62,840 nucleotides of DNA from Mesostigma viride (GCA_009746045.1 RPFO01000485.1:1001223-1064062); one strand, 5' to 3'; positions 20,945 through 33,411 are shown, counted from the stretch's first letter. Notes: a model not told the origin generated them from the sequence alone. Translations and numbers: made by a program.

Positions 20945-23900
20945 CTAGAGCTTGTGCAGGGTTTTATATTCCTGCAGCAGGCGACTACACCCATCTAGCT
21001 CACTCTCCGTATACCAAACCTTATCTACTTCACTACGAGCATACATCCACTTCACTTTATACTGACGCTGGGTACCGCGGCCCTTTTTGATATCTCGATG
21101 GGCCACGATGCTTTCTACTTCGTCTTCTACTTCCCCAGTGTCAGGATTATGCTCTAAAGGGGCAGGCGCTAACTCCCTGCCAGCGAACGTACTAGGGTGG
21201 TACAGTTTAAGCTGGCTCCTATGGAAGGTGTTTGAATGCGTTTGCCAAGAGGTAGGGATATCGACTTTATACAAGAAATTTCCTACCCTAGACAACACAT
21301 GGAAGGGTCCTAAGAAGGCAGGCCTAAGTTTGACCTTCAGTTCTGCTTCAAACTTATGAGCAAAACGGCCAACACGGGGGCCTTCTACTAATACTAGATC
21401 TCCTACTTCTATCTCAGGTGCTCGTCTATCTAAGGAGGCACGCAACCTAGCAAGGTACTTAGCCTGAGCTTTTTGATACCCTGAGATCGCGTGGTCATGA
21501 GCAGTTTTCATTCTATCTAGTAAGGACTGTACACCTTCTACAGTATCTCGGGACACATCATCCTTGTCCCGTAGAGGACTAGCTAAGAGAGAGGTAGGGG
21601 TAAGGGGCTGTCTCCCAGTATCTAAGAAGAAGGGCGTATATCCATGCGCAGCTTGGGGACAATTGTTGAGGGAGAACTCTACCAAACATAAATAATCCTC
21701 CCAATCACTACCCGAGCCATTAACATAGTGCCTAAGCGCTTCTTCTACTACTCTATTAAGACGCTCTACTAAATGAGAGGAGGAGGAGTGGTAGGCAGTA
21801 CCGTAGGTAACCTTGGTACCGATGGCAGCGAAAAACTGCTGCCAAAAATCTGAGGTAAATAATTTATCCTTATCACTAATAAACTGCCTACTCAATCCAT
21901 GATATCTATATACATTATTGAGGTATAGGCGTGCGCAATCACGTGCGGTGAGTTCTAAAGGACACGGCACAAGATGGCACATACGAGTAAAACGATCTAT
22001 GAACACAAGGATTTGGGCATTGCCCCTATCATTCTTTCTAAAAGGTCCTACAAAATCCATCATGATAGAATCCCAAGGCATGATAGGGTCAGGCAAGGTC
22101 CTAGGTTCTGCTATCTGTCCTACATTATTGGGTTTCATTTCCTGGCAAGATTGACAAGTTCTAACATACTCATCCACATCCTTATAAAGGGAAGGCCAGT
22201 AATAAGAGCGGGCTACTAGGTCCCGTACCCGTTTACCACCCTGGTGAGCAGCTAAGTCATGCAACTCAAAGAGCAAGGAGGAGCGACAGATAGGAGGGAC
22301 ATACAGGCGCCATTGAGGGGGAGAATCTGCTATCTGCACATATAAAAACCCACCTACAAATTTACAAGGGTGCTTGCCTAATTGTTGGGGATGTGCAGCA
22401 ATGGCAGCTAATGCTTCCGGCTCAGTGGCCGTAAATCTACTAATAAGGCGTTCAAGATCAGAGGTAGGCATCGCTACAGAAGTATCCAGAACAGGTTTAA
22501 AGAGATCTCCTACCGCCTTGCCGAAGAGAAGGGGAGGTCCTAGGGGGACTACGTTTTCATAAGACTTTCCTGACCTAGTCGCTATATGGCTAAGCGGTAT
22601 AGAAATTTTATTTTTCCCCTCCCCCCCCACCGAGGCCACAGGAAGGGCCTCACACGGGAGAGAGAGTCCTACGTGAGAAAGGAGATCAGGCATGCGAACA
22701 GCTGTATGAAAGAGGTAGGCATAGGAATCATCATCAGGTAGTTCACCATAAGGGGTTACACCCATAGTAGTAGGAACTAGAGTAATATTGAGAACATCAA
22801 GGTCCTCGAAGAAGGAATAGTCTGCACGACGAGAGAGTGCATCTGGTACTATGTTATCTACACCCTTGACATACTGAAGTTTAAAAGGGGAAAACTGTGC
22901 TAAAAATTCCATCCAGCGCGCTTGCCGAGGGGTAAGGTTGGGTTGGGAGAGAAGATGGGTAAGGGGACGATGATCCGTTTGGATAACTAACCTATAAGGA
23001 TCTAGCTCACAGGGTTCATTCAGGCAGACATCAAATTGAGCACCTTTAAGGAAGTGCTGCCACGCGTGGCAACAATACACCACAGCTAAGAGTTCCTGCT
23101 GGTGGACGGGATAGTTACGCTCCGCAGGGAGCATTGTCCTAGAGATATATTCAATTGGCTGTAAGCCCTGACCCTGATCCTGGAGAAGGACACCACCTAT
23201 AGCTACTTTACTAGCATCTGTAGCCACAACAAAGGGTTTAGTAGTATCCGGTAGGATGAGTACAGGAGGGGAAAGGAGTAGGGATTTTAGGCACTGAAAA
23301 GCAGACTGACACTCACTACTCCAAACAAAGGGGATATCCTTCTTTAATAAATGATTAATAGGGGCTGCTATAGTGGCGAAACGCGGGATAAAACGCCTAT
23401 AGTAAGAAGCAATTCCTAGGAAACTACGTACACCTTTAACGTCGGTAGGAGTAGGCCATTCCTGAATTGACTTAGTTTTATCCGGGTCGGTAGCGACCCC
23501 GGCATCTGACAGAACGTGCCCTAAAAATGGGACACTCCTACCCGAACGCACTTTAGCACGGCGCGCCCACAAAGAATTTTCAGCCATTATTTCTAATACT
23601 TTCTTTAAATCACGTAGGTGCGTTTCAAAATCAGGAGAGTAAATAAGAATATCATCTAAGTAAGCTTGAGCACAAGAACGGTCATGCTCAGATAAAGAAA
23701 CAGAGGAGAAGGAGGGATCCTTTAGATCAGAGGACACCTGAGGAAGATGAGAATTTCCCATAACAGGTCTAAGCACTTCATTCATTAACATTTGAAAAGA
23801 GGCAGGCGAGTTACAGAGTCCCATAGCCGCTACTCTAAACTGGTAATGACCAAAAGGGGTAGCAAAGGCGGTTTTATGGCAATCCTCAGGAGCTATCCGC

Positions 23901-24964
23901 AACTGCCAAAAACCATCCGCACAATCCAGTACTGTGAAACAAGTGGAACCTTTAACCTTATTAAATATATCGTCAATACGAGGTAGAGGGTATTTAGATT
24001 TCACAGTAATATCATTCAACTTCCTATAATCAGTAACTAGGCGAAACTTGCCATTTGGCTTAGGAACTAACAGGACACCAGCTGAGTAGGGGGAGTTACT
24101 AGGCTCTATCAATCCTGCTTCTAATAATGACACTAAAATCTGTTTTAGTTCCTTTAACTCGGTAGGGCCCATTCTATACATCGGAGAGTGCGTAGGAACT
24201 GCACCGTCCTTGATAACTACACGGTGTAAAACAGAACGAGGAGGAGGATAAGAAGGAGTCTTTTCTTCAAATACTTTTGAGGAATCTATCACAGCCATGT
24301 ATCTTACTATTTCATTTTCAGTAAATCCTACTCCTATTGTATCCACTGTATTTACATCTATATCCACACTATTGTTAGTGATAGGTATCTGTTGTACTTC
24401 TAACTGAAGGAACATACATAATAGGTATCCATTTTGCTTTAATTCAGAACGTAATTCGTCATTTGACATTATTACTTCAGGTATAGGTCTTACAGGAGGA
24501 TCAACAGGTGTAGGAGGAGTAATATCTACCAAGGATAAATTTTCCAATCTATAATGACGTTCAGGTACCCAGTAAGAGCTATCTGGAAACCAAATGACCA
24601 TGGTATCATAATTAATAGTAATCTTATTATCCTGGTGCCAATCTAATCCTAGTAATACATCAGCGGTAGTGATAGGGCCTATAGTGGCCGTCAGGTTGAC
24701 AGTACGTCCTTGTATAACCATGGGAAGGGACACCGTACCCGGGGAATGACTGGTGCGACCATCAGCATAATGAACAGTAACGGGTTTGGTGTGAGGGGTA
24801 GGGACTAGTCCTAAACGTCTAACTAGGGCCTCGCTCACAAAGGAGCTAGCCGCACCGCTATCTACCAACACAGAGACATTCAAGAGTTCATCAGCATGCA
24901 AGAAGGGGTCTACAACAGTGTGAGGGACGGTTAAACCACCATTCAAGAACATAAGAGGACGCAC
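20945..24964 (-). CDS. pol: Ty3 element 1 pol: protease-RT-RNase H-integrase-chromodomain
   Basis: 1,339 residues, one open frame. Protease active site DSGA at 35-38. Reverse transcriptase from about 245 to 450, with LDCAD (Asp 347) and YLDD at 435-438. RNase H begins near 577 (ATDAS, Asp 583) with TDHRPL near 663. Integrase zinc finger H902-H907-C937-C940, then catalytic Asp 970, Asp 1031 and Glu 1067, spaced D,D(35)E. A GPF-type module lies near 1,218 and a chromodomain at about 1,278-1,335 (QYKVKWMYAR). This is a standard chromovirus polyprotein that copies the RNA and inserts the cDNA, the chromodomain steering it to chromatin. The frame opens at a GTG, so it is probably made as a Gag-Pol fusion or by initiation at a nearby ATG. 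Confidence 0.97.
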   Translation of the reverse strand: MRPLMFLNGGLTVPHTVVDPFLHADELLNVSVLVDSGAASSFVSEALVRRLGLVPTPHTKPVTVHYADGRTSHSPGTVSLPMVIQGRTVNLTATIGPITTADVLLGLDWHQDNKITINYDTMVIWFPDSSYWVPERHYRLENLSLVDITPPTPVDPPVRPIPEVIMSNDELRSELKQNGYLLCMFLQLEVQQIPITNNSVDIDVNTVDTIGVGFTENEIVRYMAVIDSSKVFEEKTPSYPPPRSVLHRVVIKDGAVPTHSPMYRMGPTELKELKQILVSLLEAGLIEPSNSPYSAGVLLVPKPNGKFRLVTDYRKLNDITVKSKYPLPRIDDIFNKVKGSTCFTVLDCADGFWQLRIAPEDCHKTAFATPFGHYQFRVAAMGLCNSPASFQMLMNEVLRPVMGNSHLPQVSSDLKDPSFSSVSLSEHDRSCAQAYLDDILIYSPDFETHLRDLKKVLEIMAENSLWARRAKVRSGRSVPFLGHVLSDAGVATDPDKTKSIQEWPTPTDVKGVRSFLGIASYYRRFIPRFATIAAPINHLLKKDIPFVWSSECQSAFQCLKSLLLSPPVLILPDTTKPFVVATDASKVAIGGVLLQDQGQGLQPIEYISRTMLPAERNYPVHQQELLAVVYCCHAWQHFLKGAQFDVCLNEPCELDPYRLVIQTDHRPLTHLLSQPNLTPRQARWMEFLAQFSPFKLQYVKGVDNIVPDALSRRADYSFFEDLDVLNITLVPTTMGVTPYGELPDDDSYAYLFHTAVRMPDLLSHVGLSLPCEALPVASVGGEGKNKISIPLSHIATRSGKSYENVVPLGPPLLFGKAVGDLFKPVLDTSVAMPTSDLERLISRFTATEPEALAAIAAHPQQLGKHPCKFVGGFLYVQIADSPPQWRLYVPPICRSSLLFELHDLAAHQGGKRVRDLVARSYYWPSLYKDVDEYVRTCQSCQEMKPNNVGQIAEPRTLPDPIMPWDSIMMDFVGPFRKNDRGNAQILVFIDRFTRMCHLVPCPLELTARDCARLYLNNVYRYHGLSRQFISDKDKLFTSDFWQQFFAAIGTKVTYGTAYHSSSSHLVERLNRVVEEALRHYVNGSGSDWEDYLCLVEFSLNNCPQAAHGYTPFFLDTGRQPLTPTSLLASPLRDKDDVSRDTVEGVQSLLDRMKTAHDHAISGYQKAQAKYLARLRASLDRRAPEIEVGDLVLVEGPRVGRFAHKFEAELKVKLRPAFLGPFHVLSRVGNFLYKVDIPTSWQTHSNTFHRSQLKLYHPSTFAGRELAPAPLEHNPDTGEVEDEVESIVAHRDIKKGRGTQRQYKVKWMYARSEVDKVWYTESELDGCSRLLQEYKTLHKL

Positions 24965-25089
24965 ACGTAGTGGTAGGGAAGATTCAGCTCCTACAGAGGT
25001 TATAAAAACAGGCAGGCAAAAATTTTTATCTGGGGTACTATCTAAGGACCTGTCCAGGTTACCCCCGGCTGACAGGCCTACTGTTCCCC

Positions 25090-26816
25090 CTCCCCCCCAA
25101 ATCCATAGGAACTAACCCCGAAGAAGACCCTGGCGGAAAAGCCACTGCTGGAGGGTCACGAGGGAGCGAAGAGGGTGCGGGAGCCTGATTATCATAGGGG
25201 AACCCTGGGGATCCTGTCTGCACAGCATTCAGCCTACTAGGGGTAGCTGAAGGAATGCGTCCTGAAGTAGGACGAATAGGAGCACGCTGAGGGGTACGAG
25301 GAGGGCGAGCGTCGGGATGAGGGGGAGCACCCGAAAGGAACTTGGGGCACTCACGTTTAAGATGACCTACTTCCTTACAATGATAGCATGTGATATGAGA
25401 GACATCAAGGGCTGAAAGGTCAGTAACACAGATATCTAATTCTTCTACATAGGAGTTCTCCTCCTCAGGGGTAAGGATAATATTATTAATACGGGAACGG
25501 GTAGGAAGAGAAGGGTGGTGAAGAAATCTGCTACACGCAAGAGATGCTGGCGCACATGCTTGAGGGGCAGATCAGTAAAACGGTAGGCAGAGAACTGGCG
25601 CTTGACTTCACGTAATAAGGGTCTACTGAGGCCTTGGAGGAAGCGAGCACGTACTTCTGCACCCGACAAATCCCTAATTCGTACCATCTGAGCATCAAAC
25701 TCTTTCATATACTCCTTAAATGATTTGGTACCCTGCTGCAAGGTACCAAAGGCTAATCTATCCTGCCAATCTGAATCAGGAGGGACTAAATGGTTCTCTA
25801 AACGCTTAAACAATTCTGCTACAGAGTTAGGGTAGGCATGAGAGGCCAAAGACTCACACTGAATGAGGTTAGCAAGCTCAGGAGTAATACAGGTTGTGAG
25901 ATAGTGAGGAACTAATACAGCATCAGAAAGACGCCATCTATTATGATTCTGCCACGACTCCGTGTTCTGTGTAAGCAACATAATAAAGGTGAAAAACTGT
26001 TGAGGGGTAGACTTGACATCCAGCTTGGGAAGGTTAGCAAAGAGGGGAAGAGCAGGGGCTTAGGGGGATTAGAAGAGTCAGTTTTTCCCATAGGGCCACT
26101 ATCTTCCACTGCTACATAAGCGGGATAGAAGGAAGGAAGAGGAAAAGTCTTGGGTAGGGGTCTAGAGGGGCCACCGTTTCAGGCTGGTGCCCATAAGAGA
26201 AGGGGACAGTATATTGCTCACGAAGAGAGGAATAGGCAAAATGATCATAATTTCTGTCATCTAAGGGCATGGTACTGAAATCACTATTAACTTCTAAATC
26301 AGCCACACGGGTAGGGACCTGGGCTGCCTCATAGGCCGTCTCAGGGTAGGACCAGGAAGCAGGTGGGTAAAAGGGAACTGCACTAGGGCGCCCAGAAGGA
26401 CCGACAGGGGCAGAGGCACGACCCGTGTTAAGAGCAGGCATGGAAGGAACAGGGTGGGAAGGAGGCCTAAAAACATTGTTAGTTAGTGAGGACCTGCTGG
26501 AGGGTTGAGCCAAGGTTGCAGGAGGGGCAGGGGCCTGGTTCAGGGTAAGGGAAGGGTCATCACTAAATCTGACTTGCATACGTTGACGTTGTTCATAGGT
26601 AGGAGGGGTAAGTGAGGGACGACGGCGACCATCAGCAAGAGGAGAAGGAGGTGAGGCACGAAGATTACCTTGAGGAGTGAGATGGTGTACCGTTTCAAGT
26701 GAGTCCCGTCGGTTACCCCGATTGTTGTTATGGTTGTTATTATTATTATTATTATTATTATTCATAGTAGGAGTATTGGTAGGTATAGGCGACAGATTAT
26801 CACCCACTGGATCCAT
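25090..26816 (-). pseudogene. gag: Ty3 element 1 gag, frameshifted
   Basis: ATG at 26,816 gives MDPVGDNLSPIPTNTPT and a run of Asn from a GTT/ATT-type microsatellite (26,735-26,765). The capsid-like part, in another frame at 25,445-25,981, reads LASHAYPNSVAELFKRLENH and WQDRLAFGTLQQGTKSFKEY, the retrotransposon Gag fold. A zinc knuckle CYHCKEVGHLKREC (CCHC, about 25,350-25,395) lies in a third frame, followed by a Pro-rich tail. At least two frame changes (near 26,050-26,150 and 25,480-25,520) separate these. Either this copy is dead or the assembly has indels. Confidence 0.85.
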
Positions 26817-26909
26817 TTTTGTTTAGGTAAATGATCAAAAATCTAACTGAAAGCAGCAAGGATAAAGGACAAGGCCTAATATAAGGCAAGGAAAGAAAAG
26901 GAAAAGATT

Positions 26910-28636
26910 TTAACTCGTCGTCTGTCCCAACTCAGTCCTAATAATAGGACTGAGTTGACCTTTTTCAACCGTGTGTAGTGACTAGGTGGGGGGTCCATCC
27001 AAGATGCTTAGATGTGGGTCTATGGAGTATTTGATGTCCTCTTCCTGGCAAAAATACTAACATCAGTGAAAACTTGACCCAAACTCCTAAAAATTACATT
27101 GATGTATAGCACCGTCGGCGAATTTGCATTTTTGTGTGGAAGCATGAGTGGCAAAAATTGAATAAATTCCATATGCATGTTAAAAAAATACAGGCATGTC
27201 AACAATATAGTTCTTGACCTGTGGCAAAAAACTGGACTCAATTTGGCCACTGGCACTGCCTGAAACACGCCAAATACTGCCAGTCCTATACATAGGACTG
27301 GGCCATGCTAGCAATTTGCAAGCATGTAAGTGCGGTCATACTACATAGTAGCGTGGCCACAAACCATGTCAATCAGCCCATTTCCCTTCAGGCATAATAG
27401 GAAAACATACTTGCATCATCATATTGCAGTTATATTGTACCTTAGTATGTGTGAAAGCCTATGCATACATGTAGGGAATGCGTATGGATATGTAGCTACA
27501 AAGGGATGTATTATAAGTAATAACCACCGATATAATGGGTAGGTTAGTCACATTTAATTGTTCTTTACAAGAATGGACATGGATAAAACTGTATTACCTT
27601 GCCATGACATGGCCAAGATACCTGCTGGCACATGATGACAGTGGTTTATCACCATGATTTTTCACTCACCCGTATAAGCTTGACAGTACCCTTGACGCAG
27701 CCCATGACCACACAATCATGCAGTATGAACATAGCAAGAGAATAACTAACATCTATGAAAGTGTTTGAACCCATTCAGCACCTAAAACCTTGTACAGCCA
27801 CGCTACGGTAAGGCAAATGCCTGGTAAGATCATCTAAAAAGATGGTTTTAGAGAGGGGCAGGCAACGGTCAAGAAAGAGCAGCAAGACTCAAAACTGACA
27901 GCGCATCGCAAGCTTAAACTCATGTAAGAATACCAAGAAACGATGAAGCAGCGATATTCCAGCTTTACCTGGCACGGCTGGCGTTACCTTGGCCCAGGCG
28001 GTGCCTGCAAAAGTGGCACTTTGCGGCACACAAACCATGACGTGACAGAGTGGTCGAAATCATCAAATCTTTACTGCCACTAGACTTAATCTACGACAAT
28101 ACATGATAAAAGGTAGAAAGAAACCTATAAACCCTTCGATTTGATCCGGGAATCAATTGTAGTAATCCATTCCGTCGACCTGCCTAATCGCAGATTTTTC
28201 CAGCAAGAACAGTGCCGACACCCAGCAAATCGCATCCCCGCGAGGTTAAAATTCACTTGTATCATCTTTAGGACATAAAAAATCTATTTCCTGGGTTTGG
28301 CCCGCAAAATCGTCCGAAAACGTAAACTGCATGCATGGGCGCAAGCCGCCATGGCTAGGTCGTGCATTTCCGGAACTCACGTTTCGCGTGAAAATGTACC
28401 CTTACCACCTGTACTTTCACCGTACGGTTAGACGCCCAAACCAAATCCAAAAAAATCCCAAAAATATGTCCAAGAAAGATCTTTTCACGTAGTATTTGAA
28501 GAAATTTTGAGAAAATTTTTCTGCCAAATATTCCGACCGGGGCGAATTTTCTACAAAACCTCAAAATTAGGTCCTAAAATTAGGACTGAGTTGAACTCAG
28601 TCCTAAAATTAGGACCAGGGACAGACGACGAGTTAA
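26910..28636. mobile_element. TTAA-flanked nonautonomous DNA element inside the Ty3 element
   Basis: About 1.7 kb bounded by TTAA on both sides, with inverted ends CTCGTCGTCTGTCCC and its complement. Next to each end are long palindromes built from AACTCAGTCCTA: at 26,929-26,956 (12-bp stem, ATAA loop) and at about 28,572-28,616. TTAA duplication is the mark of piggyBac-type transposition, though TA plus A-CTCG ends cannot be excluded. Only short open frames and no transposase are seen. It sits just past the stop of the hybrid-binding ORF and about 95 bp before gag. Confidence 0.8.
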
Positions 28637-28663
28637 TGGTTTAAAAGAAAGGAACAATTTAAA

Positions 28664-29062
28664 TCAGTCCTTTTTAACAACAGTAATGGATAGGGAACCG
28701 AATTCCAAGGTGAGAGGAGTATCTAAGCTAGATGAGGATGCAGCCCTATCAGTATTAGGGGGAGACGAAGGAGGGGTAGCAAAATCTAGAGCTTCTACAG
28801 GAGGGCGACCATGAGGAGTAGAACGTACGTGTAGGCCTAGATCTGATACGCTATGGTCTATAAGGAATTGTTGAGCTTCCTCGAAGGTAACAAATTTCTT
28901 ATACCTAATTACATTATATGTACGGTTTTGCACTATCTTCCTAGCATCTGACCAAGAGAGGAAAATGGCTGACCATTGAGGGGTAATAACTACGTAATAC
29001 TTAGCTAAACTATTATCACTAGATGAATGGGAAGGCGCAGTGAAAACACGACGTTGACTCAT
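28664..29062 (-). CDS. Ty3-borne protein with RNase H1 hybrid-binding (caulimovirus VI) domain
   Basis: 132 residues from ATG 29,062. Residues about 20-68 (KYYVVITPQWSAIFLSWSDA, then YKKFVTFEEAQQFLIDH) match the small fold found at the N-terminus of eukaryotic RNase H1 and in caulimovirus protein VI, which binds RNA/DNA hybrids or RNA. The YxV, W and RYKKFxTxEEAxxFL pattern is the usual hallmark. The rest is Pro/Ser-rich, ending LEFGSLSITVVKKD. It is the first ORF inside the 5' LTR, upstream of gag. There is no RNase H catalytic domain in this ORF; pol carries its own. It may be a hybrid-binding or translation helper for the element. Confidence 0.75.
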   Translation of the reverse strand: MSQRRVFTAPSHSSSDNSLAKYYVVITPQWSAIFLSWSDARKIVQNRTYNVIRYKKFVTFEEAQQFLIDHSVSDLGLHVRSTPHGRPPVEALDFATPPSSPPNTDRAASSSSLDTPLTLEFGSLSITVVKKD

Positions 29063-29595
29063 GATAACTCACCTGGCGCGTCTTGTGATGTCAAGCTAGA
29101 CGAGGTAGGGGTAGGCGACTTAGCTTGACGATCTGGATCACCGAAGGAAGAAGGAGGGCGGGAGTTTCCAGCTCTCGTCCTAAGTCAGCGGCCGGATATC
29201 CCAGCGCTCGTCCTAACACAGCGCCCCGTAACTCTGCGGGTGCGGCCGTCTAATAAAGCAGCAGCACAAGGAAAAAGGTGTAGGTACTGCGACGCTAATC
29301 GTCTCCGAACAGTAATACTCCCCTATCTAAGGCAGGAAACAACCGTAAGCAGGAAAACAAGGCGAAGGACAGGCTAACTACGAAAGGATTTATCCGCTGT
29401 GAGCAGGTCTAGCTTCTAGGTAAAGCGTGTCCCGAAACGGGCAGCACGACGCTCCTAGCTTGAAGGCGACCCGCCCATTACCTATCAAGGAAGTGTCGAC
29501 TTCTTGTTCCTGGACGCGGAAGGGGTCTTGAAAAGGTGTATGTGGCAAGGGATAGTCGTCTCGTTCACTACCTACTGAAGTTCCTCCGGAACCAT
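29063..29595 (-). other. Ty3 element 1 leader
   Basis: Untranslated leader between the primer-binding site (29,580-29,594) and the first ORF. No well-supported gene. It would hold packaging and any splice-donor signals. Confidence 0.5.
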
Positions 29596-30168
29596 TGTTA
29601 CGCCGCGGATATCTACCTCCACCTCTACCTCTAATGGGCCTGATACTACCTAAACTGGTCAGACCTCCTCTACTTAACCCTCTGGCGAAAGACGAACGTG
29701 ACGGAGCTGATCTCAATGCATTAACGTAAGTGTTACTATAATACGCCATACAACCATTTATCAAAACCCGTTTACTCCAGGAATAGAGGAAGGAAACACA
29801 ACTACACTGCCGTGACCCAAGCCTATATGTGTTAATTCATTTAACACACGCCGAGTGCACACACAAGGGGTAGAACGCGCATAAATGGTCACCAACGGTC
29901 CAACACGCTCGGGCCGACATGGCCCTCGCCTACAGGTGCACGCTGGTCCACTAAATCTACTGATGCACGCTGGTCCACTACATTCTACCACAGGATCAGG
30001 ACCACTAGTAAAGTACGCGGCGCGGCGCCCAACGGCACCCAATGTACCACAGTACTGTTACGAGGACAATAATGTCCCGGTAGGAGCCTAAACGTAAACC
30101 TAGGGACAACCGAGGCAAAGGACCTAATTTACGTCCGTAACTACAACGAATTGTTACGCGACGTAACA
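29596..30168 (-). repeat. 5' LTR of Ty3 element 1
   Basis: Matches the 3' LTR except for three seen substitutions. One base past its inner end the minus strand reads TGGTTCCGGAGGAAC, a primer-binding site of the usual TGG form, complementary to a tRNA 3' end. A 124-codon frame runs from the LTR through this site (29,390-29,764); I do not treat it as a gene. Confidence 0.97.
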
Positions 30169-30173
30169 GTACC

Positions 30174-31004
30174 GCAGCCCGCAGGCTGCAAAACTGAATT
30201 TGTAAGGTTGCATTCGCGCTTTTCACCTAAGCCAGCAGGCGGGGAAATTTGCGCGCCGGTGGGGCTTGCGTATTTTGCCGCCTAAAATCACGTAGCGGGT
30301 CCGGACTTGGCAAAAAATGGCCTCCTGCGCGGCCAAAAATGACCCGACACCTACAAATTGAGTCATTACCGCGTTAAGTTGCGATGGCCTCCATGCTTAA
30401 GTTGCGGTCGCCCCCCAAACTTCGGCGCCGCAACTTAACGCGGGAACGCAACCTTAAGAAACGCAACTTAACGCGGGAATGACTGTACTGCTAGAATAAT
30501 TGAAAAAAAAAAAAAAAAAGCCATATGATACGCCCTTGAAAAGCCTTCCTCACTGTTGTCCAAGTGGAACGATTCGGAAAGTAGACAAAAGTAGACAAAT
30601 GTAGACTCGGCGATCCATTGGTTGGAAGTCTTTCACACAGAGTTCAGGAATGGTAGAAATCGTGATACGATGTTCGTCGACCACCTGGGCGATGTTCGTC
30701 GACCGATGAATCGTCGACCACCTGGGCGCACAGGTAGGCAAAAATGTGCGTTGTCAAAGTGGTGTTGTTGTTGTTGTTGCCCACGTGGCGGTGTTGTTGT
30801 TGTTGTTGTTGCCCACGCCGGCAGCAGATATTTGGAAACGGCCGAGGGCCAGGACACTGAACAGCATGCCATCACAAAGATACAAAGAAACAGAGACGTG
30901 TACTCAGCGTGGACATGTTCAGTTCAGTTCAGTTGTTTCCCACGCCGCACATGGGCCGCAGAGAGTCTATGGTCATGTACGATTGCATCTGGGCGGCGTG
31001 GGAC
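30174..31004. other. No gene; short (GTT)n runs
   Basis: No gene is seen. Two short (GTT)n runs, at about 30,763-30,779 and 30,791-30,810, are on the strand opposite to the adjacent (CAA)n tract and each is followed by GCCCACG, so the transcripts could fold back on the tract. Confidence 0.6.
30361..30487. mobile_element. Palindromic MITE, fuller copy
   Basis: Begins AGTCATTACCGCGTTAAG and ends CTTAACGCGGGAATGACT, followed by GTA. It has an extra inner GTTAAGTTGCG/CGCAAC copy compared with 16,859-16,938. Followed shortly by an A17-18 run near 30,502. Confidence 0.75.
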
Positions 31005-32497
<1,493 letters not shown>

Positions 32498-32759
32498 GAT
32501 TGCAATCATTGCATCATTCGGGGAAATGGGTATTTTGACCAGGGGGGGTGGAAAAAAACAAGAAAATTTACATCATGGTGGATTCGAGTAGATCTCGCCA
32601 AAACAAGCATGTTTGCCACTGGTCGCAACCCCAGGGGGTCTCTAGGTTGGAAGTTACAGAGCCTCAAAAACCGTTAACTTAAAGGGTAGGTTGGTAGGGT
32701 GCCGGGCCGATATAGGTTTTTTACAACAAAACACTTGGATTTTCTGCTAGCTCCCTGTA

Positions 32760-32790
32760 TTAATTAATTAATTAATTAATTAATTAATTA
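32760..32790. repeat. (TTAA)n microsatellite
   Basis: Eight units of TTAA. Similar TTAA tails border the LINE-like copies at 33,805, so this may be the scar or tail of another copy. Confidence 0.85.
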
Positions 32791-33012
32791 GGAACATAAC
32801 TCCGTTGGGAGTATATGTAGCACATAACCCTGAGAAGGGGCATATGAGCCTATAATACATTCTAAGCTACTTCCTGCAAGGGTGGGAATGTAAACAACAC
32901 TTGCTCTAGGTGCACCAGGGCACCCGCACCCTCATGGTCTATCACGCTATGCCTGGGTAAGGGGGGAGCATGCCTGTGAGGGGGAAGATCATCATGGCTA
33001 TACAAGAGCCGA

Positions 33013-33411
33013 GTGGTGCTACGTCGCTTCCCCCAGAAGCCAGGTGAGACGTCAACCTCTCTTGCTGACGAGCTCAAGAACCAGCTTCTTACCCTCATGG
33101 GCCTGGTAGGTGAGGTAGAACTGCGTGGGTGCCACCGCCTTCCCCACTCACGGGACAAGGCGGCTCCCCCACCAGTCCTACTCACCTTCTCCTCCCCTGA
33201 GGATAAGCAGCGGTTCCTCTCTCGTCGCAAGCGGTTGCACGACCTCACCTGGACGCTGGATGACGACCTCACCCCCGCTCAGCAACAGCAGCGACGCGAC
33301 CTGTGGCCGGAATACCTCCGCCATAAGCAGGACCCCCAGAAGCCCAAGGTGTACTGGAGGGGCGGGGACCTGATGATCAACCACAAGATGTGGACGCCCC
33401 CAGCGGGCTAG
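33013..33411 (+). pseudogene. 5'-truncated LINE ORF1-like copy
   Basis: Open for about 132 codons and homologous to the C-terminal half of the protein at 34,043-35,428: CHRLPHSRDKAAPPPVLLTF, EDKQRFLSRRKRL, TLDDDLTPAQQQQRRDLWPE. These are the end of the RRM-like part and the C-terminal domain of L1-type ORF1 proteins (HRxG/P, RP-type strand, DDLT). The N-terminal half is missing, as expected of a 5'-truncated insertion. A 3' untranslated region follows to the TTAA tail near 33,805. Confidence 0.75.

Larger units (their letters stand above)
17644..30168 (-). mobile_element. Complete Ty3 chromovirus, element 1 (12,525 bp)
   Basis: Both LTRs are 573 bp, begin TGTTACG and end CGTAACA, and the element is flanked by the 5-bp duplication GTACC (17,639-17,643 and 30,169-30,173). 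On the minus strand the order is LTR, primer site, ORF with an RNase H1 hybrid-binding domain, inserted TTAA element, gag, pol, ORF3, polypurine tract, LTR. I found three base differences between LTRs (near 17,873-17,890), which suggests fairly recent insertion. Yet gag and ORF3 are frameshifted, so this copy may be defective or the assembly may have base-count errors. Confidence 0.95.

Noticed and set aside
28355-28564. Short frame inside the TTAA element as a transposase remnant
   Set aside because: Too short and made of AT-rich low-complexity codons without catalytic residues.
29390-29764. 124-codon frame crossing the 5' LTR and primer-binding site
   Set aside because: It spans sites with other essential roles and the same LTR part is present at the 3' end without a continuation.
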